Positions 37,601 through 44,980 of a DNA stretch of 64,000 bases are shown piece by piece. The position numbers were made by a program, and so were the translations under genes. The notes beneath the pieces are model-generated. The model worked only from the letters and a program-made list of their open reading frames with translations, did no database searches and had not been told where the DNA came from. How positions within the stretch are numbered: the first letter of the stretch is position 1; each line of letters begins with the position of its first letter. The stretch is from Bradyrhizobium diazoefficiens (GTDB taxonomy: Bacteria > Pseudomonadota > Alphaproteobacteria > Rhizobiales > Xanthobacteraceae): contig NZ_CP067102.1 of the NCBI RefSeq assembly GCF_016616885.1, positions 620,001 to 684,000 on the forward strand, read 5' to 3'.

Positions 37601-37820
37601 AGACGGCGTCTTCAACCGTCTTGGTGACCTGGGATTCGAGCTCCGCTGGCGCGGCGCCGAACTGCGCCACCGCGACCGAGATCACGGGAATGTCCGCAGA
37701 GGGCAGTCGCGTGATCGCGAGCTTGTTGAAGGAGGTCCAGCCGAGGATCAGGAGGATGATCGAAAACACCACCGACGGCAGTGGATTACGGATCGACCAT
37801 GCCGAGATATTGAGAGCCAT
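34677..37820 (-). CDS. RND efflux permease, HAE1/AcrB-type
   Basis: 1047-residue inner-membrane proton-driven pump with the 12-TM RND layout: TM1 (PSVVFSIILLILGWTSFNKL), two large periplasmic loops, and the TM4 proton-relay Asp pair in STGILVDDAIVEIENIV. The second half repeats the fold (VWIGILMLMGIVTKNAIMLV, GEFRSPMALAVIGGLIFSTI). It is translated just after its adaptor (TAATG, stop and start share one base). No outer-membrane factor gene adjoins, so TolC-like partners must come from elsewhere. Substrates unknown. Confidence 0.93.
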   Translation of the reverse strand: MALNISAWSIRNPLPSVVFSIILLILGWTSFNKLAITRLPSADIPVISVAVAQFGAAPAELESQVTKTVEDAVSGVEGVRHITSSITDGVSVTTIQFALETNTDRALNDVKDAVTRVRSNLPQNVTEPLIQRVDVIGLPIVTYAAISPGKTPEQLSYFVDDVVKRALQGVRGVAQVERIGGVEREILVSLDPDRLQAMGLTAVNVSQSLRGTNVDVAGGRAEIGKNDQAIRTLAGAKTLSDLAGTMVPLFGGGEVRLDDLGTVTDTIADRRTFARFNGEPVVALGIKRSKGASDVKVAEAVQKRIDALKAAYPDVDLKLIDTSVEYTNGNYEAAISTLFEGAILAVVIVLLFLRDLRATVIAAVSLPLSIFPAFWAMDILGFSLNLVSFLAITLSTGILVDDAIVEIENIVRHMNMGKSPYRAALEAADEIGLAVIAISLTIIAIFAPASFMSGIAGQFFKQFGITVSVQVFFSLLAARFVTPMLAAYFLKHGNHEEPPPGRILRSYHRIVSWSVKHYFITVLIGFGIFAASIWSITLLPQGFLPAQDSARSLLALELPPGTQLAYTEKVTEDIVARLRKRPEVKSIFVDGGRVPPGTQEVRRAALIINYTPKNDRSITQRELEFSISQELENVPDIRFWFLDENGLRAISLVVTGVDANIVNNVASELATQMKRIPTIANVISETSLERPELRIEPRADLAARLGVSTESLSQTIRVATIGDVGPALAKFDVGDRLVPIRVQLEDAARGNLKTLEQLRVPLGEHGEKGGVPLSVIADVKLDQGPTSINRYDRERQATVAADLVGSAALGDATKKIYDLPVMKSLPKGVKVSPSGDAESLNELSDGFATAITAGLMMVYAVLVLLFGTFLQPITILFSLPLSIGGAIAALLITGKQLTTPVWIGILMLMGIVTKNAIMLVEFAIEAIHAGKPRDEAMIDAGMKRARPIVMTTIAMAAGMMPSALAVGAGGEFRSPMALAVIGGLIFSTILSLVFVPAMFMVMDDFGALIWRFGKRLIVHSEDTETGDHHEAADAGPAPKRVVHPAAE

Positions 37821-38749
37821 TAGCGTACCCGCGTGCGATCGAGTTCATCGGCGAACATGGTCTTGATCTGGTCGCCGTCATGCAGCGAAGAGCCGGCGTC
37901 GGCCACGACGATTTCGCCGACGTCGACCCCCTCAAGGATTTCGGTTTGGCTGTCGGACGTCAGCCCGACGCGCACCCGGCGTGTCTCGACGGTGTTGCCT
38001 TTAACCACCTGCACGGTGAGATGGTCGATCGCGGTCTTGGGCACCGCGACGCCGCAGCTTCGCTTGGCGTCGATCGAGGCGCGGGCAAATACGCCGACCT
38101 TCAGCGATGGATTGTTGGTGACGCTGATGCGGACGCGGCCGAGCTGCGTGGCGCGGTCGATCTCGGGCGCAACCAGCCGGACCCGGCCGATCAAATCGGC
38201 GGCGTCATCGCGGCTGATCCGTACCGTCGCGCCGGGGCTCAGCTTCGGCATGTGCACGGCCGGGACCTGCGCATCCAGCTCGATCTCGTTGTTGACGGCG
38301 ATGCGGAACATCGGTCCCGCCTGCGGCGAGGCCGGCGCGCCGACAATGGTGCGCACTTCCGTGATGAGACCCGGCGCGGGCGCCTTCAGCGAGATCGGAC
38401 CCTGCGGGCCGGGCCGTTGCGGCTGGCCCGGGATCTGCGGCGGCGCCGTCAGGCGCGCGAGCTCCTGGTTGTCAGTGACGACGGCGCCTTCGGTGACGAA
38501 GAGATCAGTGACCTTCGATCCTTCCTGGTCGGCCATGACCACGGCCTCGCGCCGCGGCACGAAGAAGCCGGTGACCCGCACCAGATCGGAGAAGCAGGCA
38601 TTGGTGGACTTCGTCACGATGACGAGCGCCTCGCCCGGCGTCTCCTTCGCTTCGGGGCGATGCCGATGCTCGAACCAGTAATAGCCGATGCCGAGCGCAA
38701 CGATGAACGCCACGGTTCCCGCAGGCTTGAGATATTCGGAGATGTTCAT
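37820..38749 (-). CDS. RND efflux periplasmic adaptor (HlyD/MFP)
   Basis: 309 residues: an N-terminal membrane helix (AGTVAFIVALGIGYYWFEH), a barrel-sandwich region (VTDLFVTEGAVVTDNQELARL, APAPGLI) and a beta-barrel (ARASIDAKRSCGVAVPKTAI). It lacks the long alpha-hairpin and has a Pro/Gly-rich stretch (PPQIPGQPQRPGPQGP) instead. It connects the RND permease to an outer-membrane channel. Two Cys (CFSD, SCGVAVP) match those in the orphan paralogue at 7298-8182. Operon with the permease. Confidence 0.9.
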   Translation of the reverse strand: MNISEYLKPAGTVAFIVALGIGYYWFEHRHRPEAKETPGEALVIVTKSTNACFSDLVRVTGFFVPRREAVVMADQEGSKVTDLFVTEGAVVTDNQELARLTAPPQIPGQPQRPGPQGPISLKAPAPGLITEVRTIVGAPASPQAGPMFRIAVNNEIELDAQVPAVHMPKLSPGATVRISRDDAADLIGRVRLVAPEIDRATQLGRVRISVTNNPSLKVGVFARASIDAKRSCGVAVPKTAIDHLTVQVVKGNTVETRRVRVGLTSDSQTEILEGVDVGEIVVADAGSSLHDGDQIKTMFADELDRTRVR

Positions 38750-38808
38750 CGCCGGATCATCCTGGCCTGGCTCGGGGTTGCTGGGAACGTTTCCCTGAAA
38801 CGAAGCGG

Positions 38809-38830
38809 CGTCCCGCAGGGCTGCGGGACG
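38809..38830. terminator. Hairpin between ompA-like gene and RND operon
   Basis: CGTCCCGCAG-GG-CTGCGGGACG, 10-bp arms at 38809-38818 and 38821-38830, in the 143-nt gap between the OmpA-like stop (38893) and the adaptor start. No T-run follows on either strand, so termination is only likely, not certain. Confidence 0.4.
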
Positions 38831-38892
38831 CGCGCCGGGAGCAAGACTTTACACCACATCACGACGTGTCACTGCAAAGGATTACGTCGTGG

Positions 38893-39564
38893 TCACTTCG
38901 ATGCGGTGGTCTTGTTTTCCATATTCACGACCTGCACGCGGCGGTTCACTTCCGCCATCGGCTGGTTCGGATCCTTCAGCTTGCTCTTGCCGTAGCCGAC
39001 GGTGACGAGGTCGGTCGCGGCAATGCTGTACTTCTCGACGAGGTAGCGCTTGATCGAATCCGCGCGGCGTTCCGACAGCTCCTGATTGTAGCCCTCGCTG
39101 CCGGCGGCGTCGGTGTGGCCGGCGACCACGAAGGTCGAGCCCTTCAGGTCGGGGCTGGTCAGGGCGCGGCCCAGCGCCTGCACCGAAGGCAGCGACTTGG
39201 TGCTGATGTCGGCCGAGTTGTAGTCGAAGGTGATCTCGAGATCGATGTTCGGCTTGTCCTTGGCGGCGGAGGCGATCTCCTCGCGCTCGGTCGATGATAG
39301 CGAGCGGGTGGCGCGGCCGCGGACGGACTGGATCAGCTTGGTTTCCGCCGGGTTCGGCGCCGGATCGGCCTGCGGAGCGATCGAGAGGCCGCGGGTCAGG
39401 GGCTTCTTCGGCGGCGGTGCCAGCGCGCGGAGGATCTCGTCCTCGGTGACGTTCTTGCTGTTGCCGTCATCGCCGGCAAAGGCGGGCGGGAGCGTCAGTG
39501 ACAGCGCGGCACTGATGGTGATGATGGACAGGATTGCGGTCAGTCCCTTTGCAGCCAATCTCAT
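38893..39564 (-). CDS. OmpA-family protein (peptidoglycan-binding C-terminus)
   Basis: Signal peptide (LSIITISAALSLTLPPAFA), a low-complexity middle, then an OmpA-like domain: ITFDYNSADI, VVAGHTDAAGSEGYNQELSE, RRADSIKRYLVEKYSI, VGYGKSKL and the peptidoglycan-contact segment NRRVQVVNM. It probably tethers the outer membrane to the cell wall. AGGAGG 8 nt before the ATG at 39564 fixes the start; a longer reading from 39672 has an Arg-rich non-coding start. It lies 142 nt downstream of the second caspase-like gene on the same strand, so the two may share a transcript. Confidence 0.85.
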   Translation of the reverse strand: MRLAAKGLTAILSIITISAALSLTLPPAFAGDDGNSKNVTEDEILRALAPPPKKPLTRGLSIAPQADPAPNPAETKLIQSVRGRATRSLSSTEREEIASAAKDKPNIDLEITFDYNSADISTKSLPSVQALGRALTSPDLKGSTFVVAGHTDAAGSEGYNQELSERRADSIKRYLVEKYSIAATDLVTVGYGKSKLKDPNQPMAEVNRRVQVVNMENKTTASK

Positions 39565-39706
39565 TGCCAGTCCCTCCTGCGCGCGCGCCCGCGCCGTTCC
39601 AAAATTCCTGCGATAGGCCCGACGGCAAGGCCGCCTGCGGCATCCGTTCGTTAGTCTTGGCCGGGCCGCCATGGGTTCGAGGCGGCGGGCCTCAAATCAA
39701 AAAATA

Positions 39707-41224
39707 TCAACGCACTCCGTAACTTGCGAATTCCTGCACGATGTTCGGGTCCATCGCCTTGGCATTGGCGATGTCGAGCGCGCCCTCCTGCGCCGAGCCA
39801 TTGCGCTGCTTCGCGATCCCCCGCCCAAAGAGCGAGGAGGTCAGTCGCGGGTTGATCCTCAGCGCCGCGTCGAAATCGGCGATGGCGTTCTTCACCGTCC
39901 CGGATTTGAGGTTCACCAGCCCACGGCTGTCCAGCGCATCGACGAAGTTCGGCCGCAGCCGCAGCGCCTCGTTGCAATCCTTCAGCGCGGCCTGGAGGTC
40001 GCCGACCACGGCACGGGTCCAGCAGCGGTTGTTCAGGGCCTCGACGTCCTTCGCATTGATCCGGAGCGTGTCGTCAAAATCCTTGATGGCGAGGCTGTAG
40101 GCCCCCTTGCTGGCATAGACCTGGCCACGCCGGTACAGCGCGTTCACGTCGTCCGGATTGGCGGCGATCTTGGCCGTCAGGCCCTTGATGGTGGGATCCT
40201 CAGCCAGCGCGGCCGCGCTCGGCCCGCCATCCGCGTTCGGCGCCGGCTCGGCCGATTTGACCGGCGGTTGCGGCGGAGGCAGCACGGCCTCAACCTGCGG
40301 CTTCGGTGCCGGCGGGGGCGGTGACGGAGGTGCGGGCGGCGCCGGAGGATTGTTCGCAGCTACAGGTGGTGCTGGCGGGGCGGGCGGAGCCGGAGGCGGG
40401 TTGTTGGTGGCGACCGCCGGCGGCGGTGCGGGAGGTGCCGGCGGGGTCGTCGCCGTCGGGCGCGATCCAGCGGCACCTGGAATGAACGAGAAATCCTCGG
40501 CGAGCGAGGACGATATCCACGGCACCTGCTCGCCGCGCGAGGCGCGGGTGACGCCCATCTTGGTGCGGTTCAGCGTTTCCTCCGCCATCAGGTCGGGGAC
40601 ACGGATTTCCTTCAGCAGTTCCTGGACGAACAGGCTATGGTCGCCGCCGGCGTCCGACACCACCGATGCCAGCGCCGCCGAATACATCACCAGCGTGCCG
40701 TTCGGCGCGATGACCGGGGTCAGACCCGCCGAGAAGCTCCGGAACCGCCGTTCGAAGGGATTGCGCCTGCTCGCATCGATCAGCGCGATCTTGACGCCGG
40801 CGCCGCGGGTGTTGAGCTCGCCGAGAATCGCTTCGATGCTGAAACCGTCGCGGCGGACGTCGGACTCGGTCCAGATCTGCGCGTCGACCGGGATCATGTA
40901 GCTCTGGCGTGCCGACTGGATACCGAACCCGCTGTAGAACACCAGCGCCACGGAGCCCGGCTTGATCTTGCCGTAGAGCTTGTCGAAGGCACGGCGCATC
41001 GCATCGCCGGTCAGGTTCTCGCCGACCTCGACCGAAAAGCCGTCGCGCTTGAGCTCGTCGGCGACGTCGCGGGTGTCGTTGATCGGCTCTTTCAGCGGGC
41101 TGTCCGCGTCCGGATATTTGGCATTGCCGATGACCAGCGCGAAGCGGTCGCCGGCCGCATGCGACGGCGCGGTCGGGATCAACGAGGCAAGCAAGGGCAG
41201 AAGAAAAAGGAAGCGAATTTTCAT
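39707..41224 (-). CDS. Caspase-fold protein with replaced dyad, Pro-rich linker and TPRs
   Basis: Signal peptide (FLFLLPLLASLIPTAPSHA), then a C14 domain beginning RFALVIGNAKYPDA. The catalytic His position is Phe100 (FYSGFGIQ) and the Cys position is Ser152 (DASRRNPF), so protease activity is not expected. A Pro/Ala/Asn linker of about 70 residues (PPAPPAPPPAVATNN-type) leads to three TPR-like units (NALYRRGQVYASKGAYSLAI, ALNNRCWTRAVVGDLQAALK, ALDSRGLVNLKSGTVKNAI). It is probably a periplasmic scaffold. It shares YM-PVDA, SDVRR-G-SIE and ASRGEQVP with the protein at 6326. Confidence 0.87.
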   Translation of the reverse strand: MKIRFLFLLPLLASLIPTAPSHAAGDRFALVIGNAKYPDADSPLKEPINDTRDVADELKRDGFSVEVGENLTGDAMRRAFDKLYGKIKPGSVALVFYSGFGIQSARQSYMIPVDAQIWTESDVRRDGFSIEAILGELNTRGAGVKIALIDASRRNPFERRFRSFSAGLTPVIAPNGTLVMYSAALASVVSDAGGDHSLFVQELLKEIRVPDLMAEETLNRTKMGVTRASRGEQVPWISSSLAEDFSFIPGAAGSRPTATTPPAPPAPPPAVATNNPPPAPPAPPAPPVAANNPPAPPAPPSPPPPAPKPQVEAVLPPPQPPVKSAEPAPNADGGPSAAALAEDPTIKGLTAKIAANPDDVNALYRRGQVYASKGAYSLAIKDFDDTLRINAKDVEALNNRCWTRAVVGDLQAALKDCNEALRLRPNFVDALDSRGLVNLKSGTVKNAIADFDAALRINPRLTSSLFGRGIAKQRNGSAQEGALDIANAKAMDPNIVQEFASYGVR

Positions 41225-41593
41225 AATCAGCGCGGTCCAGCCAAAAAGGCGCCGTTCCCAGCTTGCGCCGCGGCGACCTTAACTTACGCAATGTGCATTA
41301 TCAAACCCGGGAGTGGGGGCGTCAACCGCTTGGAGATTCGGCGCAATCGCGACAATTGACCGCGACGCACAGGCTGGCTGCGAGGGGAATAATTTGGCGG
41401 TCACGGCTTTACTCGACGCGTTCTCGTTTGCGGTTCCGGCGGTCATGTTAGGCCGGCACAAGCGACGAAAATGTGATTGGTCTCACATTGCGCCTTGCGT
41501 CCGCTGCAGGCTCAGCCGTTTGACCTTTGCGATGGGCGATGGCTTGGTGCGCGGCAGGTCCAACCAGAAAAAGCAAGAGCCGGGATCGAAGCC
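41225..41593. other. Intergenic region upstream of the lactonase-like gene
   Basis: Between divergent genes. The clear signal is the Crp-like palindrome at 41471-41488. A reading frame continuous with the lactonase from 41477 runs through that palindrome, lacks a ribosome site and is probably untranslated. Confidence 0.4.
41471..41488. promoter_or_regulatory. Crp-like operator ATGTGA-N6-TCACAT
   Basis: Perfect inverted repeat: ATGTGA (41471-41476), TTGGTC, TCACAT (41483-41488), identical to the Crp half-site consensus with the correct 6-nt spacing. It is 106 nt upstream of the lactonase-like gene and is the strongest of the three Crp-like sites in this window. Confidence 0.6.
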
Positions 41594-42400
41594 ATGGGAA
41601 ACGCCTACGAAATCTACGCCCTGCGCTATGCGACGATGTCGCCGCGCACCCCCAGCATGAATTTTCTGGCGCCCGACCCGCATGACAGCGCCGCGCAGGA
41701 TCTCGACTACTTCGTTTGGCTGATCCGAGGCCAGGGCCGCGATATTCTGGTCGATACCGGCTTCAATGCCGAGGAGGCCACCTCGCGTGCGCGCAAGCTG
41801 ACGCTCAATCCCGTCGATGCGCTGGAGCGCTTTGGCGTCGCTGCATCGAGCATTCGCGACATTATCGTGACGCATCTGCATTACGATCACGCGGGCAATC
41901 TCGATCGCTTCCCGAATGCGCGCTTCCATCTCCAGGAGCGCGAGATGGCTTATGCCACGGGCCGCTGCATGTGCAACGGACTGCTGCGACATCCATTCTC
42001 GGTCGAGCACGTCACCCAGATGGTGCGCCATGTCTATGGCGAGCGCGTCAATTTCTATTCCGGCGACGGCGAGGTCGCGCCCGGTGTCACCGTGCACCGT
42101 GTCGGCGGCCATTCGGACGGCTTGCAGGTGGTCAAGGTCGAGACCGCGCGCGGTCCGGTGGTGCTGGCGTCCGACGCCGCGCATTACTACGCCAATCTCC
42201 AGCGCAGGAGTCCATTTCCGATCGTCTACAATGTCGGCGACATGGCCGTGGGCTGGGAGACGATCGAACGTCTCGCCGGCCACCCCGATCGCTATATTCC
42301 CGGACACGATCCTGTTGTGACCGAGATCTATCCGCGTGCGAGCGACAAGGTCGACGCCTGGGCGCTGCATTTGCCGCCGACGCGGTCGTTTGCGAAGTGA
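41594..42400 (+). CDS. N-acyl-homoserine-lactonase-family metallo-hydrolase
   Basis: MBL-fold enzyme, 268 residues. The zinc motif HxHxDH is complete (VTHLHYDHAG, H94/H96/D98/H99), with later ligands in GGHSDG, SDAAHYY and IPGHDP. The N-terminal region (EIYALRYATM, FVWLIRGQGRDILVDTGF) is as in the AttM/AiiA-related lactonases that open AHL rings and quench quorum sensing. Other lactone or ester substrates remain possible. The start at 41594 is chosen because homologues begin near YEIYALRY; the ribosome site is weak. A Crp-like operator precedes it. Confidence 0.78.
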   Translation: MGNAYEIYALRYATMSPRTPSMNFLAPDPHDSAAQDLDYFVWLIRGQGRDILVDTGFNAEEATSRARKLTLNPVDALERFGVAASSIRDIIVTHLHYDHAGNLDRFPNARFHLQEREMAYATGRCMCNGLLRHPFSVEHVTQMVRHVYGERVNFYSGDGEVAPGVTVHRVGGHSDGLQVVKVETARGPVVLASDAAHYYANLQRRSPFPIVYNVGDMAVGWETIERLAGHPDRYIPGHDPVVTEIYPRASDKVDAWALHLPPTRSFAK

Positions 42401-42410
42401 CGGCGAAGCC

Positions 42411-42448
42411 GTCATTCCGGGTTCGCGCTACGCGCGCCCCGGAATGAC
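42411..42448. repeat. Dispersed palindrome GTCATTCCGGG type, copy 2
   Basis: GTCATTCCGGG (42411-42421) and CCCGGAATGAC (42438-42448), between the convergent ends of the lactonase-like and MarR genes. It probably folds as a bidirectional 3'-end hairpin. Confidence 0.75.
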
Positions 42449-42455
42449 AGAGGAG

Positions 42456-42998
42456 CTAATACGCCTGCTTGGCGTCGGCCTCTTCGCTGGTCTGGATCAG
42501 GTCGAGACTGCCCTCGATCTTGCCGAGCAAAGCCGACAGCTGCTTGCGCTCCTGTGCGGACAGGCAGGTGAGGATCTCGTCTTCCCGCCGCAGCAATTGT
42601 GGGAACAACTCCTCGTAAAGCGCGCGGCCCTTGTCGGTCAGTTGCAGGCGGAATTCGCGGCGGTCGGCCTCGTTCTCGACCCGCTCGATCCGGCCATCAT
42701 GCAGCAGCGTCGTCACCGCGCGGCTGATGGTGGATTTGTGCGTGCGGGTGCATTGCGAGATGTACTGCGCGCTGCAGGCATCGTTACGGAAGCCGAGCGT
42801 GGCAATGACGCGCCAGGCCGGAATGTCGAGGCCGTGACGTTCCTGATATTCGACCGCGAGCGCGGAACTGACCTCCGCCGCGAGCCGGTTGAGCCGGAAC
42901 GGCACGAACTTGAACAGATCGAGCCGCGATTTGGGCCGCGGTGAAGCCTCATCGGCTTCGCGTGTCTTCAGCGCGATGTCGCTGGATGTCCTCGCCAA
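42456..42998 (-). CDS. MarR-family transcriptional regulator
   Basis: 180 residues. The winged helix is YISQCTRTHKSTISRAVTTL with wing IERVENEADRREFRLQLTDK. MarR proteins often bind aromatic ligands and repress adjacent catabolic genes; here it is divergent from the FAD hydroxylase of the homogentisate cluster, with the palindrome at 43047-43066 between them. It is probably the local repressor, released by an aromatic acid or CoA ester, which is inference. Confidence 0.87.
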   Translation of the reverse strand: MARTSSDIALKTREADEASPRPKSRLDLFKFVPFRLNRLAAEVSSALAVEYQERHGLDIPAWRVIATLGFRNDACSAQYISQCTRTHKSTISRAVTTLLHDGRIERVENEADRREFRLQLTDKGRALYEELFPQLLRREDEILTCLSAQERKQLSALLGKIEGSLDLIQTSEEADAKQAY

Positions 42999-43046
42999 GG
43001 AGAGCGCTCCGAATTCCAGTTGACGGCCGGCCGGCTCCGGTCCAAA

Positions 43047-43066
43047 ATAGTTGCACGTGAGACTAT
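43047..43066. promoter_or_regulatory. MarR-type operator ATAGT-N2-CACGTG-N2-ACTAT
   Basis: A 20-bp near-perfect palindrome (16 of 20 symmetric positions) midway between the divergent MarR gene and FAD hydroxylase. Length and ATAGT/ACTAT flanks are typical of MarR-family operators. It probably controls both directions. Confidence 0.6.
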
Positions 43067-43108
43067 CTAGCAGATCAGTCCTCTCCTGACCAGAGCCGAG
43101 GTTAGTGT

Positions 43109-44737
43109 ATGGCGGGCGCCAATACCCATCAGGCCAAAACCCAGTTCGGCTATCGCCGCCACGCCGACCAGGATCGCCCCGGGCAAAGTCCGGCCGAGCA
43201 CCCGGTCGTGGTCGTCGGCGCAGGGCCCGTCGGGCTCTCGCTGGCGATCGATCTCGCTCAGCGCGGCCAGCGCGTCGTCCTTCTGGATGATGCCGACCGC
43301 ATCGGCGAAGGCTCGCGCGCGATCTGCTTCTCGAAGCGCTCGCTGGAATATTGGGACCGGCTCGGCGTTGCCGACCGCATGGTCGACAAGGGCGTGGTGT
43401 GGAGCGTTGGCCGCATTTTTCACGGCGAGTCCCAGCTCTACCAGTTCAATCTACTGCCGGAGGAGGGCCACAAGCGGCCGGCCTTTATCAACATCCAGCA
43501 ATATTACGCCGAGGCCTATCTGGTCGATCGCATCAGCGACCTGACCGCGATCGACTTGCGCTGGCGGAACAAGGTGACGGCGCTGGAGCAACGCAATGAT
43601 TCCGTTGCGCTGACGATCGAGACGCCTGAGGGCGCCTACCGCCTGCATGCGCAATATATCGTTGCCTGCGACGGCGCGCGCTCTTCGCTGCGACAGATGG
43701 TCGGCGCTGAATTCGCTGGCCAGGTGTTCGAGGACCAGTTCCTGATCGCCGACGTCAAGATGACCGCGGAATTCCCGACCGAGCGGTGGTTCTGGTTCGA
43801 CCCGCCGTTTCATGCGGGACGTTCGGCGCTGCTGCACCGGCAGCCTGATGACGTTTGGCGCATCGATCTCCAGCTCAATCGTTACGCCGATCCCGTGGTC
43901 GAGAAGAAGCCCGAAAATGTGCGGCCGCGGATCGCGCGGATGCTCGGCCATGACAAGTTCGAGTTCGAATGGATCTCGCTCTACAAATTCCAGTGCCGGC
44001 GCATGGATCGCTTCATCCACGGCCGCGTGATCTTTGCGGGCGATTCCGCCCACCAGGTCTCGCCCTTCGGCGCGCGTGGCGCCAATTCCGGGCTCGAAGA
44101 CGCCGAAAATCTCTCGTGGAAACTTGACCGCGTGCTGCGCGGCACCTCGCCCGCGAGCCTGCTCGAAAGCTATCAGGTCGAGCGCAGCGCGGCGGCGGAC
44201 GAGAATATCCGCGAATCCACCCGCTCGACCGATTTCATGGCGCCGAACTCGCATCAGGAAGCCCGGCTGCGCCAGGCGGTGCTGTCGCTCGCCAAGGAGA
44301 CCGAGTTCGGCAAGCGCATGGTCAATGGCGGAAGGCTGTCGGTGCCATGCAGCTATGATTCGGCGCTGTCATCGCGCGATGCGGATGCCTGGCGCGGTGG
44401 ACCATCGCCGGGCTGCTCCATGCTCGATGCGCCGGTTGCGACGCGCGCGGGCGAGCAGGCCTATCTGACAGATGCCTTCCGCAAGGGTGGAACGGATTTT
44501 ACCCTGCTGTCGTTCGGCAATGGCGCGGCGGTCGATATGCCCGATGGTGTGAAGGATATCCGTATCGGCGGCGAGAGCGGGCTTGCCGATCCCCAGGGCC
44601 TCGTCGCCAAGCGCTATGACGCCGAGCCGGGCTCCGCCTATCTACTCAGGCCAGACGGCTACGTCGCGGCGCGCTTCCGCCATCCGACGCGTGGGGCGAT
44701 CGCGGCCGCGCTGTCGCGGGCTCAAGGCTTAAATTGA
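43109..44737 (+). CDS. FAD-dependent aromatic hydroxylase (PHBH/MhpA class)
   Basis: 542 residues. It has the FAD motif VVVVGAGPVGLSLAIDLAQR (residues 33-52), the DG motif YIVACDGARSSLRQM, and the second FAD/ribityl motif FAGDSAHQVSPFGARGANSG, so it is a class A flavin monooxygenase using NAD(P)H. Standing first in a homogentisate cluster, it could hydroxylate a monohydroxy-aromatic such as 3-hydroxyphenylacetate to homogentisate; annotation by homology alone would say 3-(3-hydroxyphenyl)propionate hydroxylase. Substrate unproven. Followed at once by the DUF2783 gene. Confidence 0.85.
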   Translation: MAGANTHQAKTQFGYRRHADQDRPGQSPAEHPVVVVGAGPVGLSLAIDLAQRGQRVVLLDDADRIGEGSRAICFSKRSLEYWDRLGVADRMVDKGVVWSVGRIFHGESQLYQFNLLPEEGHKRPAFINIQQYYAEAYLVDRISDLTAIDLRWRNKVTALEQRNDSVALTIETPEGAYRLHAQYIVACDGARSSLRQMVGAEFAGQVFEDQFLIADVKMTAEFPTERWFWFDPPFHAGRSALLHRQPDDVWRIDLQLNRYADPVVEKKPENVRPRIARMLGHDKFEFEWISLYKFQCRRMDRFIHGRVIFAGDSAHQVSPFGARGANSGLEDAENLSWKLDRVLRGTSPASLLESYQVERSAAADENIRESTRSTDFMAPNSHQEARLRQAVLSLAKETEFGKRMVNGGRLSVPCSYDSALSSRDADAWRGGPSPGCSMLDAPVATRAGEQAYLTDAFRKGGTDFTLLSFGNGAAVDMPDGVKDIRIGGESGLADPQGLVAKRYDAEPGSAYLLRPDGYVAARFRHPTRGAIAAALSRAQGLN

Positions 44738-44745
44738 GGTTTCGT

Positions 44746-44970
44746 ATGCCGCTTTCCACCAGCTCCAACTTCGCGCGGCCCGACGATGCCTTTCGCGCCA
44801 TCGTCGAAGCGCACCGCGGCCTCACCGACGAGCAGAGCGCCGATTTCGACGCGGCGCTGGTGCTGATCCTCGCCAACCATATCGGCGATACCGACGTGCT
44901 GCGGGAAGCGCTCGTGCTGGCGAAGCGCCGCATGGTCGATGCCCAGCAGCAACAACAGCAACAACAATAA
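44746..44970 (+). CDS. DUF2783-family small protein with poly-Gln tail
   Basis: 74 residues. MPLSTSSNFARPDDAFRAIV begins a helical protein of the DUF2783 type that accompanies FAD hydroxylases and MBL proteins in alphaproteobacterial aromatic clusters. It ends in eight consecutive Gln encoded by mixed CAG/CAA codons. GAGG 7 nt before the ATG at 44746 supports the start. It may act as a small partner of the hydroxylase; function unknown. Confidence 0.75.
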   Translation: MPLSTSSNFARPDDAFRAIVEAHRGLTDEQSADFDAALVLILANHIGDTDVLREALVLAKRRMVDAQQQQQQQQ

Positions 44971-44980
44971 GGATGAACAG

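Noticed and set aside
35526..37823. 765-codon open frame on the plus strand
   Set aside because: Mirror of the RND permease; charged low-complexity composition only.
41477..41593. Longer start for the lactonase-like gene
   Set aside because: It would translate the Crp-type palindrome and lacks a ribosome site.
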